Below, piece by piece: positions 16,933 through 25,436 of a stretch of DNA of 64,000 bases. Source of the stretch: an uncultured Lachnospiraceae bacterium (lineage in GTDB: Bacteria > Bacillota > Clostridia > Lachnospirales > Lachnospiraceae); contig CAJUHP010000002.1 of the NCBI GenBank assembly GCA_910586125.1, forward strand, positions 62,001 through 126,000. Direction: 5' to 3'. The notes under the pieces were generated by a model. That model was given only the letters and a program-made list of their open reading frames with translations, had not been told where the DNA came from and ran no database searches. Position 1 is the stretch's first letter. Each line of letters opens with the position of its first letter. The position numbers and the translations under genes are program-made.

Positions 16933-17940
16933 TTATTCTGTTGCATTCGTTGGAAGCGGGTCTGACGCCGCCTCCGAAGAGGAAGCCGAATCTGCTTCCG
17001 GAGAAGAACCGGCATCAGGCTGCGAGGAAGCAGCATCCCCTCCGGATTCTCCCGATTCGCTTCCATCCTCAGCCGTGGGCTCTACCGTGCTGACGCCGGC
17101 CGCCGGCGGCACGTCACTGTCTGGCAATACGTCAAACCCTTCCTGCATTCCGCCGCCGATCGTTACAATATTACCGCTTTCCTGCATTTCTGCATAATAC
17201 TCATTCAGCTCACGCAGATCCACGCCTTCCTCCAAGAGTAAAATCTCGACACGGCGGTTTCTTGCGCGGCCTTCCGCAGTATCATTGGACGCAATCGGAT
17301 GAAACTGGCCGTAACTCATTCCGACGACCTTCACCGGTTCAATGGCTTCCGTCGTCTGAATAAAGGCTGCAACATTCGCTCCCCGCAATGCCGAAAGCTG
17401 CCGGTCGTTGATTGGATTATTCGGTTTATTCGGATCCGCCTGGGCAGTATGCGCCATCACGCAAACCCGCGCAATACTGTCTGACATAGGTTCGATCACC
17501 GTGCAGAAACGGCTCAGTATTTCCTTTGTCCTATCATTCAGAGCGGAACTGTCACCCTCGAAAAAGGCGCTGTCCTGAAAGGATATGTAGGCGTACCCAT
17601 CGCCTCCGGAGATTGTTACACCCTCTGCCCCCGCCTCTTCCATCGCCTCCACCAGCTCCTCATAGAGCATATTCAATAGCTCTACTTCATCCTCAACGAT
17701 TGGGTCATCCGGATCCAGGCGGATCTCATCCTCGATCCCGTATTCCCCCTCGGGCTGGTTGATTCCGACCTGTTCATCAGAGACATTCGGGTTGATGCTT
17801 CGGACAAAAATCTTAAACTTCTCCATATCCAGAGCGGACATGGAGTACAGCAGAACAAAGAAACACAGCAGAAGCGTCACCATGTCGCCATAAGTGTCCA
17901 TCCAGCTTCCGCAGTCTTCGTCGCCTCCGCGTTTTTTCAT
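16933..17940 (-). CDS. motB: Flagellar stator protein MotB (OmpA-like), sodium-type features
   Basis: A 335-residue stator protein with one membrane helix containing the ion-binding Asp19 (YGDMVTLLLCFFVLLYSMS) and an OmpA-like peptidoglycan-binding domain at about 130-255 (motif GEGRARNRRVEIL with small changes). The helix, with T-L-L-x-C-F-F-V-L-L, resembles sodium-driven PomB/MotS more than proton-type MotB. About 65 C-terminal residues form a Ser/Ala/Asp/Glu-rich tail of unknown role. It overlaps motA by four bases. Confidence 0.93.
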   Translation of the reverse strand: MKKRGGDEDCGSWMDTYGDMVTLLLCFFVLLYSMSALDMEKFKIFVRSINPNVSDEQVGINQPEGEYGIEDEIRLDPDDPIVEDEVELLNMLYEELVEAMEEAGAEGVTISGGDGYAYISFQDSAFFEGDSSALNDRTKEILSRFCTVIEPMSDSIARVCVMAHTAQADPNKPNNPINDRQLSALRGANVAAFIQTTEAIEPVKVVGMSYGQFHPIASNDTAEGRARNRRVEILLLEEGVDLRELNEYYAEMQESGNIVTIGGGMQEGFDVLPDSDVPPAAGVSTVEPTAEDGSESGESGGDAASSQPDAGSSPEADSASSSEAASDPLPTNATE

Positions 17941-18773
17941 TCGTTCCCTCCTCCCTCTGTAGGAGCGCCTCCCGCCTTCTCCGCTTTCGCCAGAAGCTTC
18001 TTACGGGAACTCTGTTTCAGATTCGACAGCAGACGCTCACGCAATGTCTTCGGGTTATCGCCAGCCATAATCGCCAGTACACCCTCGATGATAATCGAAC
18101 AGTAGAGTTCTTCCTCATCCTGGCGCAGACGCAGTTTCTTGGCGATGGGCTGGAAAAAAAGATTGGCCAGGGCACTGCCGTAAAATGTGGTGATCAGAGC
18201 GACTGACATATCCTGTCCCAGAGTCGACGCCCCGTCTCCATCAAAACTCATGCCCTTCAGCATGTTCACCAGACCGACCAGCGTACCGATCATACCGAAC
18301 GCCGGAGCATAGCCAGAACCTTTCTCATAGAACCCGGCCGCCTGATCGTGACGGACGATCATGGTTTCCAGCTCCTTTTCCAGAGCCTCCCGTACTTTAT
18401 CCGCATCACTGGCATCCACAATCATCAGAATACTCTGTTTTAAAAAAGGATTCTTGATTTCTTCTGCTTTCTCCTCCAGTGCCAGCAACCCGTTCTGTCT
18501 TGCGACCATAGCCAGATCTACCAATTGCTCCACCAGTTTGGGAATATTATATTTTCCACCCCTAAATAAAATCATAATATGTTTGGGGATTTGTGTCAAC
18601 ATTGAAAATGGATAACTTGCAATTAAAGCGGCAAATGTTCCTCCAATCGTAATTACAACGCTTGATATATCGATAAAATTATTCAGTTTTTCCATTGCCG
18701 AAAAACTGTCTGTTATACCATTAATAACTAAAAAAATACCTAAAACAAGACCTAGCAGCCATGAAGGGTCCAT
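17937..18773 (-). CDS. motA: Flagellar stator protein MotA
   Basis: A 278-residue protein with four membrane segments and the family signature YAPAFGMIGTLVGLVNMLKG, followed by TTFYGSALANLFFQPIAKKL. It forms the ion channel with MotB and generates torque against FliG. The GMIGTLVGLV/TTFYG pattern is common in PomA/MotP-type sodium stators, in line with the partner MotB. Its stop overlaps the motB start (ATGA). Confidence 0.95.
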   Translation of the reverse strand: MDPSWLLGLVLGIFLVINGITDSFSAMEKLNNFIDISSVVITIGGTFAALIASYPFSMLTQIPKHIMILFRGGKYNIPKLVEQLVDLAMVARQNGLLALEEKAEEIKNPFLKQSILMIVDASDADKVREALEKELETMIVRHDQAAGFYEKGSGYAPAFGMIGTLVGLVNMLKGMSFDGDGASTLGQDMSVALITTFYGSALANLFFQPIAKKLRLRQDEEELYCSIIIEGVLAIMAGDNPKTLRERLLSNLKQSSRKKLLAKAEKAGGAPTEGGGNE

Positions 18774-18795
18774 CTATCTTACTCCTCCTCCGTAT

Positions 18796-19026
18796 CTATT
18801 CCAATATATCGCCGCTGCGCTCAATCAGCAGCTCTCTGCCCTCCGGGGCAACACAACCATGCAAAAATGACCGGATTTGTTCCTGAACCGATTCAATCGA
18901 ATCTCTCACTAGATAATAACGTCCATTACACAACAAAACTTTTGTTTCAGGAATCAACTCGATACACAGAATCTGAAAATAATTCAGATAGAAAACCGAA
19001 CCATCCAAACCAACCAGTTTAATCAT
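18796..19026 (-). CDS. flbD: Flagellar protein FlbD
   Basis: A 76-residue protein of the FlbD family, which nearly always lies between flgE and motA in Gram-positive flagellar operons. It begins MIKLVGLDGSVFYLNYFQIL and has the LVRDSIESVQEQI helix. The biochemical role is unknown. A 90-base gap with a strong hairpin separates it from flgE. Confidence 0.9.
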   Translation of the reverse strand: MIKLVGLDGSVFYLNYFQILCIELIPETKVLLCNGRYYLVRDSIESVQEQIRSFLHGCVAPEGRELLIERSGDILE

Positions 19027-19058
19027 TCCTTTACCTCTTGCCGGAAATCATGGGGATA

Positions 19059-19094
19059 CCCCTTGCCGGAGGACATAATACTCCCGGCAAGGGG
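19059..19094 (-). repeat. Strong intercistronic hairpin between flgE and flbD
   Basis: An 11-base perfect inverted repeat, CCCCTTGCCGG (19059-19069) and CCGGCAAGGGG (19084-19094), lies just after the flgE stop. No T-run follows on the minus strand, so a simple terminator is unlikely. It may block 3' exonucleases and stabilise the flgE part of the message, or attenuate readthrough into flbD. A third partial copy, CTTGCCGGA, lies nearby at 19037-19045. Confidence 0.6.
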
Positions 19095-19116
19095 AAAATC
19101 ACAACTTACTTATGGA

Positions 19117-20172
19117 TTAACGCTTCAGATTTACGAGTTCTTCCAGAATCTGGTCGCTGACCGTGATAATCTTACTGTTCGCCTGGAAACCTCTCTGTGT
19201 GGTAATCAGATCTACGAATTCTTTGGCCATGTCAACGTTGGAGGCTTCGACGTAGCCGGTGATCAGGCTGGCCTCGCCTACATCGCCAGGTGCTGCCGGG
19301 ATACAGATACCGGCGTTATCGCCTCTGGATGCGGTGTAGTAACTGCCTCCTGCTTTTGTAAGACCTTCCTGATTCTGGAACTTAGCGATTGCTACCTGGC
19401 CAATGACAGCTTCTTTAGTAACCTCGCTGTATTCACTAGTAGCATTGCCTTGATCATCCAAAACAGGTTCTTTTACTTTAATACCAATGGTAATCTTTCC
19501 CTGGCTATCAATCTTCACACTGCTGGCCAAAGCAATGTCATCACTATCGGTCTCAATCTGGAAATTATCTTTACTATTCCACATCAAATAAGAACCATCT
19601 GGATTCTGTGTTTGTGCATTGCAGACACGAATCGGCTGAAGAGATGTTGTATCAAACTTAACCGGCGATACCAGAGGATTTTCAATAGCACGATATCCAT
19701 AGATATAGTTATTGCTATTGCAGTCAACTAAAAAACCTTGGCTGTCAATTTTAAACTGTCCTACTCGGGTATACTGAAAATTACTTCCCTTAATAGCCTC
19801 ACTGTTTGCAGTCGCGTCTCCCGCAATCGACACCGTATCTCCACTGGTAGCCATGGTCATAAAGAATCCTTCGCCGTCAATCGTGGCCGTCAGTCCTCCC
19901 ATCTGCGTCGGCGTACTGCTGGTCATATCCACCCAAATCGATCCCATCATAGCACCGTAACCGTACTGAGCTGCGTTGACGCCGCCGGCTCCAAAATCAT
20001 TACCGGCGCCGCTGGTGGAAGCCGTCGAAGTCTGATACATTGCCTCCTTGAACAGATAGCTCTGTGCCTTATAACCTGCCGTATTGACGTTGGCGATATT
20101 GTGACCGATAACATCCAGCTTATTCTGATGCGCCCGCAGTCCTGAAACTGCCGAATCCATTGCTCTTAACAT
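19117..20172 (-). CDS. flgE: Flagellar hook protein FlgE
   Basis: A 351-residue hook subunit. The N-terminal helix carries VIGHNIANVNTAGYKAQSYLFKEA and the C-terminal helix carries VDLITTQRGFQANSKIITV, the axial-protein signatures; a FlgE D2-like region lies between. It is short for a hook protein but normal for Clostridia. Hairpins lie both before (20201-20227) and after (19059-19094) the gene, suggesting separate control of message stability for this highly expressed subunit. Confidence 0.95.
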   Translation of the reverse strand: MLRAMDSAVSGLRAHQNKLDVIGHNIANVNTAGYKAQSYLFKEAMYQTSTASTSGAGNDFGAGGVNAAQYGYGAMMGSIWVDMTSSTPTQMGGLTATIDGEGFFMTMATSGDTVSIAGDATANSEAIKGSNFQYTRVGQFKIDSQGFLVDCNSNNYIYGYRAIENPLVSPVKFDTTSLQPIRVCNAQTQNPDGSYLMWNSKDNFQIETDSDDIALASSVKIDSQGKITIGIKVKEPVLDDQGNATSEYSEVTKEAVIGQVAIAKFQNQEGLTKAGGSYYTASRGDNAGICIPAAPGDVGEASLITGYVEASNVDMAKEFVDLITTQRGFQANSKIITVSDQILEELVNLKR

Positions 20173-20200
20173 TCTTTCTTTTCTTCCTTTCCGCTGTTAC

Positions 20201-20227
20201 TCCGGGGCGCGCTTCCGGCGCTCCGGA
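20201..20227 (-). repeat. GC-rich hairpin before flgE
   Basis: TCCGGGGCGC (20201-20210) and GCGCTCCGGA (20218-20227) can form a 10-base stem with one non-Watson-Crick pair and a 7-base loop. It lies 28 bases upstream of the flgE start and is not followed by a T-run. A role as a processing or 5'-stabilising element is inference. Confidence 0.5.
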
Positions 20228-20249
20228 CCGGCACCCTTGCGGTCCTGCC

Positions 20250-20636
20250 TTACATTATAACAGCACTATCAATATTAGTAAAGATCTTATCTTTCATATC
20301 ATCCGCTGACATGGTGGTTACGACCACATTATTGGGGACATTCACGATAAAAATACCCTGGCTGCCGATCACAGCCACATCCTTCGCCCCTTTTTGTCTC
20401 GCTCCCTCCACTGCCTGTTCCAGATTACCCAGAAGCTGATTGTCCATGGCAATGCCACGCTCACCCATGCGTCTGGCCGCATGTTTTGAGAAGTTTAAGC
20501 CCTGGTGTGCCAGCGATTTCGCTTTTAACATCTCACTGAAAGCAGACCCGCCTGTAGACCCCTGGCCTGCGTTCAACTGCCCCGCTCTGTTGCCGCCAGG
20601 ACCGTACTGCAGTTTTTGAATTTCTGCTATATTCAT
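20250..20636 (-). CDS. Flagellar operon protein (TIGR02530 type)
   Basis: A 128-residue protein matching the conserved flagellar-operon family found between flgD and flgE in Gram-positive bacteria. Visible features are LNFSKHAARRMGERGI in the middle, DVAVIGSQGIFIVNVPNNVVVT, and a C-terminal DIKD-like segment. It is cytoplasmic by composition; the function is unknown, though assembly of the hook is a common guess from context. Confidence 0.88.
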   Translation of the reverse strand: MNIAEIQKLQYGPGGNRAGQLNAGQGSTGGSAFSEMLKAKSLAHQGLNFSKHAARRMGERGIAMDNQLLGNLEQAVEGARQKGAKDVAVIGSQGIFIVNVPNNVVVTTMSADDMKDKIFTNIDSAVIM

Positions 20637-20656
20637 ACGTCTGGCTCCATTTCTAT

Positions 20657-21310
20657 CTAGGCGATTATGCTTTTTCCATTTCCGCCTTTTGTTTCGTTGT
20701 TCTCTCCGCCTTCAATCCCGCCATTGCCGGTGTCTCCGGTGTTTCCACCCTCGCCCTCAATTCCGCCGCTGCCGGTATCTCCGGTATTCTCATCTCCGCC
20801 TTCCACTTCGCCGGTGCCCAGATCCTCGCCGCTCTCGCTGCCGTCTCCCACTTGGTCCGTGATATCGCCCACGCCCATCAGATAGGACAGAGGATAATTT
20901 TTATTGTCGCCCTCCAGCCGGAATGTAGGGGAACTTCCGGTCAGATTGACGGAAGCGATAACGCCCTTCTTGCTGCCGGTGACGGTCTCATAACCGCTTG
21001 AACTGGTTTCGGTCACGGCCACAGTCACTTCCTTGCCGATCAGTCCCGCCACATAGGTGGTGGTGCTCATGGCGCTGCTGGCGGTCATCGTCTCTGTCAT
21101 TGTGGACAACGCCTGTACCATAGCCATCTGTGTCATCTGATTCATCATCTCACTGTTATCCATCGGATTTGTCATATCCTGATTCTGAAGCTGTGTAGCT
21201 AAAAGCTGGATAAAACTGGTGATGGTCAGCGTATTTTTATCGTTGCTCTGCGGTCTGTAAGTGGAACCCAGATAGGGATTATCGGTTCCGCTGACATTGG
21301 TTACTGCCAT
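20657..21310 (-). CDS. flgD: Hook assembly cap protein FlgD with repetitive tail
   Basis: FlgD caps the growing hook. The 217-residue protein has the FlgD N-terminal core (FIQLLATQLQNQDMTNPMDN) and a short Tudor-like middle. After about residue 165 it carries a Gly/Asn/Glu tail built from a 15-residue repeat (ENTGDTGSGGIEGEG, GNTGDTGNGGIEGGE). The usual FlgD Ig-like C-terminus is not evident. The gene lies between fliK and the TIGR02530-type gene. Confidence 0.9.
   Translation of the reverse strand: MAVTNVSGTDNPYLGSTYRPQSNDKNTLTITSFIQLLATQLQNQDMTNPMDNSEMMNQMTQMAMVQALSTMTETMTASSAMSTTTYVAGLIGKEVTVAVTETSSSGYETVTGSKKGVIASVNLTGSSPTFRLEGDNKNYPLSYLMGVGDITDQVGDGSESGEDLGTGEVEGGDENTGDTGSGGIEGEGGNTGDTGNGGIEGGENNETKGGNGKSIIA
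20710..20799 (-). repeat. Two-copy 45-base tandem repeat in flgD
   Basis: Two direct copies with period 45 bases, starting at 20710 and 20755, encode the 15-residue Gly/Asn/Thr repeat of the FlgD tail. The copies differ at several positions, including synonymous ones, so the duplication is not recent. Copy number could vary between strains. Confidence 0.6.
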
Positions 21311-21350
21311 ACTGTCCTGCCTTTCTTTTCCGTCTTTATAACGGGTAGTT

Positions 21351-22754
21351 TTAAATCAGTCCCAGCCTGAGCTGCTGGGCAAAAGAATCACCCTCAGACT
21401 TCTTTTTCTCTTCTTTGTCTTCCGGCTCCCGTTCTTTTTGTTCCCTGCCTCCCTGGCGTTCCTCATAGGGCTGTCTGGGTTCCGGCGGTTCTGTGTAAAC
21501 AATCGTTTCCTGACCGGTCCGTTCTTCCAAAATGGAAGCCATCTCCGAGGCTTTCTGATTCAGAAGTTCCAATGTTTTGGGGTTGGAAGCCAAAATAGAA
21601 ACGGTTGCCTTTCCGCCCTCATAGAGAACCTGAATCGTCAGTTTTCCGAGAGAAGCCGGTTCCAGCTCGATCGTCAGCGTTCCATTGTTCTGAGGAAAAC
21701 GATTTGCAATCGTTCTGGCCACATCATTTACCAGATTTGCTTCGCTGGTCTGCACCGGTATTGATTCTGCCGGCTTTCCTTCCGAAAGAAAATCGCTTCT
21801 GCTCTCCGCCGGCAAAACTCCCGCCTGCCAATGCTGCGTATTCTGCCCGCTTTCTGTCTGCGAACGATTTTCCTCCTGTCCTGCCGTCTGCTTCTCTGTC
21901 TGTGCCGCAGCCGAGTCGTTGATATTCGACTGGAATTTCTCCACGGCGGCTCTGGTCTCCTCTGCGACGGCTTTTACTTTCTGTGCTGTCTTCTCCTCAG
22001 CGGCCTCCACCACATTCTGTCTCGCATTCTTCAACACGAACGAGGACAGATCCTCCGCCTCTTTTTGCTGCGGTGCATTTCCCGCTTCTGCAGCCTGTTC
22101 GGCGGCCGTCGGAACTCCTGTCAAATTCTCGGCTAACGCAGAAGAATTTTCCTGCAAGTCCGATGCAATCGGACTACGCTCCTCTGAAATAGCTGTCTCC
22201 GGCAGCACTTCCTCTGTGACGGTTTCCGGCAGATTTTCCATCATACCGCCTTTTGCATCCTCTGTCGGCACCTGCACATCATTTGCCGCAAGCTCCGGCA
22301 CGGTTTCCGGCACTGCTAATTTTGCTGCCGTCTGCGGCATCACTTCTTCTACCGCCTCCATGCCGACCAGATCCATCTGCTCAGGGAGCATCTGTGTCTC
22401 CTCTGCCTCTGACAGATTTTCTTCTGGAATCGCAGCCACAGCCTGATTCAGCATTCCCTGCAGTAGCAAAAACTGCTGTGCAGAAAGATCGGAAGTCCCG
22501 CTGTCTTCAACGGCATCGGGGTTCTCCTTGCCGTTTGGACTGCTGTCATCTACCGGCGTCTCGTCTTTTTTAGAAACGCTCTGATTTTTTTCCGAATCGG
22601 ATTCGGAAGCTTTCGACGGCTTTTCCATTGCTGCCGTTTTCCGGTCTGAGTCTTTTAGAAGCCGCTTGAAGGCTCCCTTCTCAGCCGTCTGTGCGCGGCC
22701 GGTTTTCCCGGATGTGGGAAGCATCGGCACCGCATCCAATTGGATTTTCGCCAT
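21351..22754 (-). CDS. fliK: Flagellar hook-length control protein FliK
   Basis: FliK measures hook length and triggers the FlhB switch. The 467-residue protein has a long Glu/Ala/Ser-rich, probably disordered ruler region. A C-terminal Flg_hook domain lies around residues 340-420 (LTIELEPASLGKLTIQVLYE), followed by a Glu/Lys-rich tail. The ATG at 22754 is chosen because AGGAGG lies 5 bases upstream; a longer frame from 22778 lacks this. Confidence 0.9.
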   Translation of the reverse strand: MAKIQLDAVPMLPTSGKTGRAQTAEKGAFKRLLKDSDRKTAAMEKPSKASESDSEKNQSVSKKDETPVDDSSPNGKENPDAVEDSGTSDLSAQQFLLLQGMLNQAVAAIPEENLSEAEETQMLPEQMDLVGMEAVEEVMPQTAAKLAVPETVPELAANDVQVPTEDAKGGMMENLPETVTEEVLPETAISEERSPIASDLQENSSALAENLTGVPTAAEQAAEAGNAPQQKEAEDLSSFVLKNARQNVVEAAEEKTAQKVKAVAEETRAAVEKFQSNINDSAAAQTEKQTAGQEENRSQTESGQNTQHWQAGVLPAESRSDFLSEGKPAESIPVQTSEANLVNDVARTIANRFPQNNGTLTIELEPASLGKLTIQVLYEGGKATVSILASNPKTLELLNQKASEMASILEERTGQETIVYTEPPEPRQPYEERQGGREQKEREPEDKEEKKKSEGDSFAQQLRLGLI

Positions 22755-22819
22755 GCAACTCCTCCTTTCTTTTAACATAATTATGATTTTATATAATCAA
22801 CGGTCACAAAAAACCGTGA

Positions 22820-23278
22820 TTACCTACCATAAGCCAGACCTTCCGCGATCATATTGTGGATAACAAATTCTTCCACAAATGCTTCCTCTTCTTTCTGCTC
22901 GGCGGTCCGGTATTCTTGAAGCCTCTTGTCTTTCAGCTTCTCGAACTTGGATGTATCCACTTTGGCGTCTATCACTTCGCCTTTTTTCTTCTCTTCTTTT
23001 TTCTTTAAAATTACAAGACGTTCTTCTTCCTTCTCAATCTGGTCTTTCATCCGGCCAATGCACATGTCGAAGAGCAGATACGACTCGATGGAAGCGCCCA
23101 CAGATTTGGTCTCGTCAAAGCTGCCTTCGTACTCGATCAGCTCCCCATTCAACTGACGGATCTCCTCCTGCTTGTCATTGACATTTTTCAGCATCACCGC
23201 ATGTTCTTTTTTCAAATTATCCAAAACCTGCGTCTTGTAATCCAATACCGTTTCCAGGCTGTAACGAAAGCGTTTCAC
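22820..23278 (-). CDS. fliJ: Flagellar export protein FliJ
   Basis: A 152-residue, almost entirely helical and charged coiled-coil protein beginning MKRFRYSLETVLDYK, the typical FliJ N-terminus. FliJ is the central stalk of the export ATPase FliI. The start codon is GTG at 23278, preceded by GGAGG. It follows fliI by 14 bases. Confidence 0.9.
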   Translation of the reverse strand: MKRFRYSLETVLDYKTQVLDNLKKEHAVMLKNVNDKQEEIRQLNGELIEYEGSFDETKSVGASIESYLLFDMCIGRMKDQIEKEEERLVILKKKEEKKKGEVIDAKVDTSKFEKLKDKRLQEYRTAEQKEEEAFVEEFVIHNMIAEGLAYGR

Positions 23279-23292
23279 GCGACCTTTCCTCC

Positions 23293-24594
23293 CTATCCGG
23301 CAATTTTTGTCATTAGCTCCACCGCTTCCGCGTAGGAGAAGCTTTCATTGATTCCCTGTTTTAAAAACGAATTCATCTGTTCAATTTTTGATACGGCTTC
23401 ATCAAGAGCCAGATTTGTGCCCCGCTTGTACGCGCCGATCGCGATCAGATCCGCGTTCTTTTGGTATAGTGCCAGCAAATTGCGGAAACGGGAATCGGCT
23501 CGTTTATGTTCGGCAGAAACAATCTCCACCATCAGACGGGAAATGCTGGCCCCGATATCAATGGCCGGGAAATGATTCTCATTGGCAAGCTGACGGCTCA
23601 GAACAATATGTCCATCCAAAATTCCCCGCACGGTATCGGCAATCGGCTCGTTTGTGTCGTCGCCTTCTACCAGTACGGTATAGACCCCTGTGATCGAACC
23701 TTTATTGAAATTTCCGCTGCGCTCCAGAAGCTTCGGAAACTCCGCATAGATCGAGGGGGTATATCCTCTGGCAATCGGAGGCTCTCCGATTGCCAGCCCG
23801 ATTTCTCTCTGTGCCATTGCATAACGGGTCAGTGAATCCATCATCAACAGCACATCATATCCCTGATCGCGGAAATATTCTGCAATCGTTGTAGCAACCA
23901 GCGGGCATTTCATGCGCAGCATAGCCGGCTGGTCTGAAGTCGCAACGACTAAGATCGAGCGGGCCATTCCTTCTTCTCCCAGATCTTTCTGCACAAATTC
24001 CAAAACCTCACGGCCGCGCTCTCCCACTAATGCAATCACGTTGATATCGGTTTTTACATTCTTGGCGATCATTCCCATCAGGGTACTCTTGCCGACGCCA
24101 GAACCGGCAAAGATGCCGATTCTCTGTCCCTTTCCGATGGTATTTAATCCGTCGATGGCCTTGACGCCAAATTCCAGACGCTCGCGGATCGGAGGACGGT
24201 TTAACGGATTGATCCCGGTAGAGTCAACGGAATAAAAACGGTTTGGCTGAAAATCCGGTCCGCCGTCTATGGGTTCTCCCATCGCATTGATGATTCTTCC
24301 TCGCAGAAAATCGCCCACCGGTACTTTGAGGCGGCGTCTGGTATTGCGCACAAAGCTGCCGGCGCTGATACCGCTTGTGTTTTCGTAGGCCATAAGCTGA
24401 ATCCGGTTATCCTTAAAGCCTACCACTTCCGCACGGATCTGTCGGTTCTGTTCCTCATTATATATCATGACGATATCGCCGATACTGCTCCTGCCTCCGG
24501 ATGCTTCCACCGACATGCCGACTACATTTTCAATTTTTCCGATCCGACTGACTGTCTCCGAATTGGCAATCAGCTTCGGCAGCTTTCTAAACAT
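23293..24594 (-). CDS. fliI: Flagellar export ATPase FliI
   Basis: An F1-ATPase-like enzyme that energises flagellar export. The 433-residue protein has Walker A GSGVGKST (164-171), a Walker B region VLLMMDSLTRYA and the GEPPIARGYTPSIYAELPK-like segment of FliI/F1 beta. Length is typical. It lies between fliH and fliJ as usual. Confidence 0.97.
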   Translation of the reverse strand: MFRKLPKLIANSETVSRIGKIENVVGMSVEASGGRSSIGDIVMIYNEEQNRQIRAEVVGFKDNRIQLMAYENTSGISAGSFVRNTRRRLKVPVGDFLRGRIINAMGEPIDGGPDFQPNRFYSVDSTGINPLNRPPIRERLEFGVKAIDGLNTIGKGQRIGIFAGSGVGKSTLMGMIAKNVKTDINVIALVGERGREVLEFVQKDLGEEGMARSILVVATSDQPAMLRMKCPLVATTIAEYFRDQGYDVLLMMDSLTRYAMAQREIGLAIGEPPIARGYTPSIYAEFPKLLERSGNFNKGSITGVYTVLVEGDDTNEPIADTVRGILDGHIVLSRQLANENHFPAIDIGASISRLMVEIVSAEHKRADSRFRNLLALYQKNADLIAIGAYKRGTNLALDEAVSKIEQMNSFLKQGINESFSYAEAVELMTKIAG

Positions 24595-24608
24595 AGCCGT
24601 TTACTCCC

Positions 24609-25436
24609 TTATACGCGTATAGTTCCTGTCATTTCGCGGATGTTCTCCATCTGGGTCTCCACCCCGATATCCAAAATTTCTTCTGGCGTTTCAATAATAC
24701 AGCTTCCGCGCTGCTCTTTCTCCATAACAATAAATTTAATGTTATCCGACACTTTAGAAAGCTCGGCCACCAGATCCGCATCCGTCCGCATCATCATGTC
24801 GTAGTCCAGTTTTTCCATGTAAATCTTAAGCCAAGCTGTTTTCTTGAGTTTTTCTGTCTCAAAGACAATCATGCGCCGGATAATATCGCCGCTGGCTTCC
24901 AGACTGGTATGAATCACCTTTTCTGCCACGGCAAAGGAGCAGTCTTTCAACTGTTCCAGATAATCCTGCAGGCATCGCTTTTTCGCCTGCTCGATCTTTG
25001 ACAGGGCGTCGGAGAGTTCCTGATCAATTCGGTTTTTCTGGTTTTCCAGAACCTCCTGCGACTGTTCGATGGCCTGCGCCATTCCCTCCTGCCGCCCTTC
25101 CTCCAGTCCCCTGGCAAAGCCTTCCTCTCTGGCTTCCTTCCGGATCTTCTCCGCCTCTTCTCTGGCGGCTTCTAAAAGCGCTTCGGCCTGAATTCTGGCC
25201 TCGTTGAGTTCCTGCTGGGCTTCGCTGAGATCTTCCTCTAAGGACGCGGCTGCCTCATCCAGCCCGTCAGAAAAATCATCCGGCGAATTCTCGTTCTTCT
25301 TATAGAAAACAGCCTCGCTCAGTTCCTGCGGCTGCATCTCCCGTATGACGGGCTGCGTCACAGTCGGAAAAGGAATAAAGTCCCGCACAACCTCAGGACG
25401 CCATTCCTTAATCACGCTTTTAGACGATGATATCAT
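24609..25436 (-). CDS. fliH: Flagellar export regulator FliH
   Basis: A 275-residue protein with a long Glu/Ala/Gln-rich coiled coil in the first half (including repeated A/G-x-x-x-G spacing, GFARGLEEGRQEG) and a C-terminal FliH/V-ATPase E-like domain (AEKVIHTSLEASGDIIRRMI). It holds FliI at the motor and restrains its ATPase. ATG 25436 is preferred; a GTG at 25445 in the same frame is also possible. It overlaps the fliG end by 17 bases. Confidence 0.9.
   Translation of the reverse strand: MISSSKSVIKEWRPEVVRDFIPFPTVTQPVIREMQPQELSEAVFYKKNENSPDDFSDGLDEAAASLEEDLSEAQQELNEARIQAEALLEAAREEAEKIRKEAREEGFARGLEEGRQEGMAQAIEQSQEVLENQKNRIDQELSDALSKIEQAKKRCLQDYLEQLKDCSFAVAEKVIHTSLEASGDIIRRMIVFETEKLKKTAWLKIYMEKLDYDMMMRTDADLVAELSKVSDNIKFIVMEKEQRGSCIIETPEEILDIGVETQMENIREMTGTIRV

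Noticed and set aside
22779..22819. Small ACGGT/ACCGT hairpin between fliK and fliJ as a terminator
   Set aside because: The stem is only five bases and no T-run follows in the direction of transcription; the operon clearly continues.
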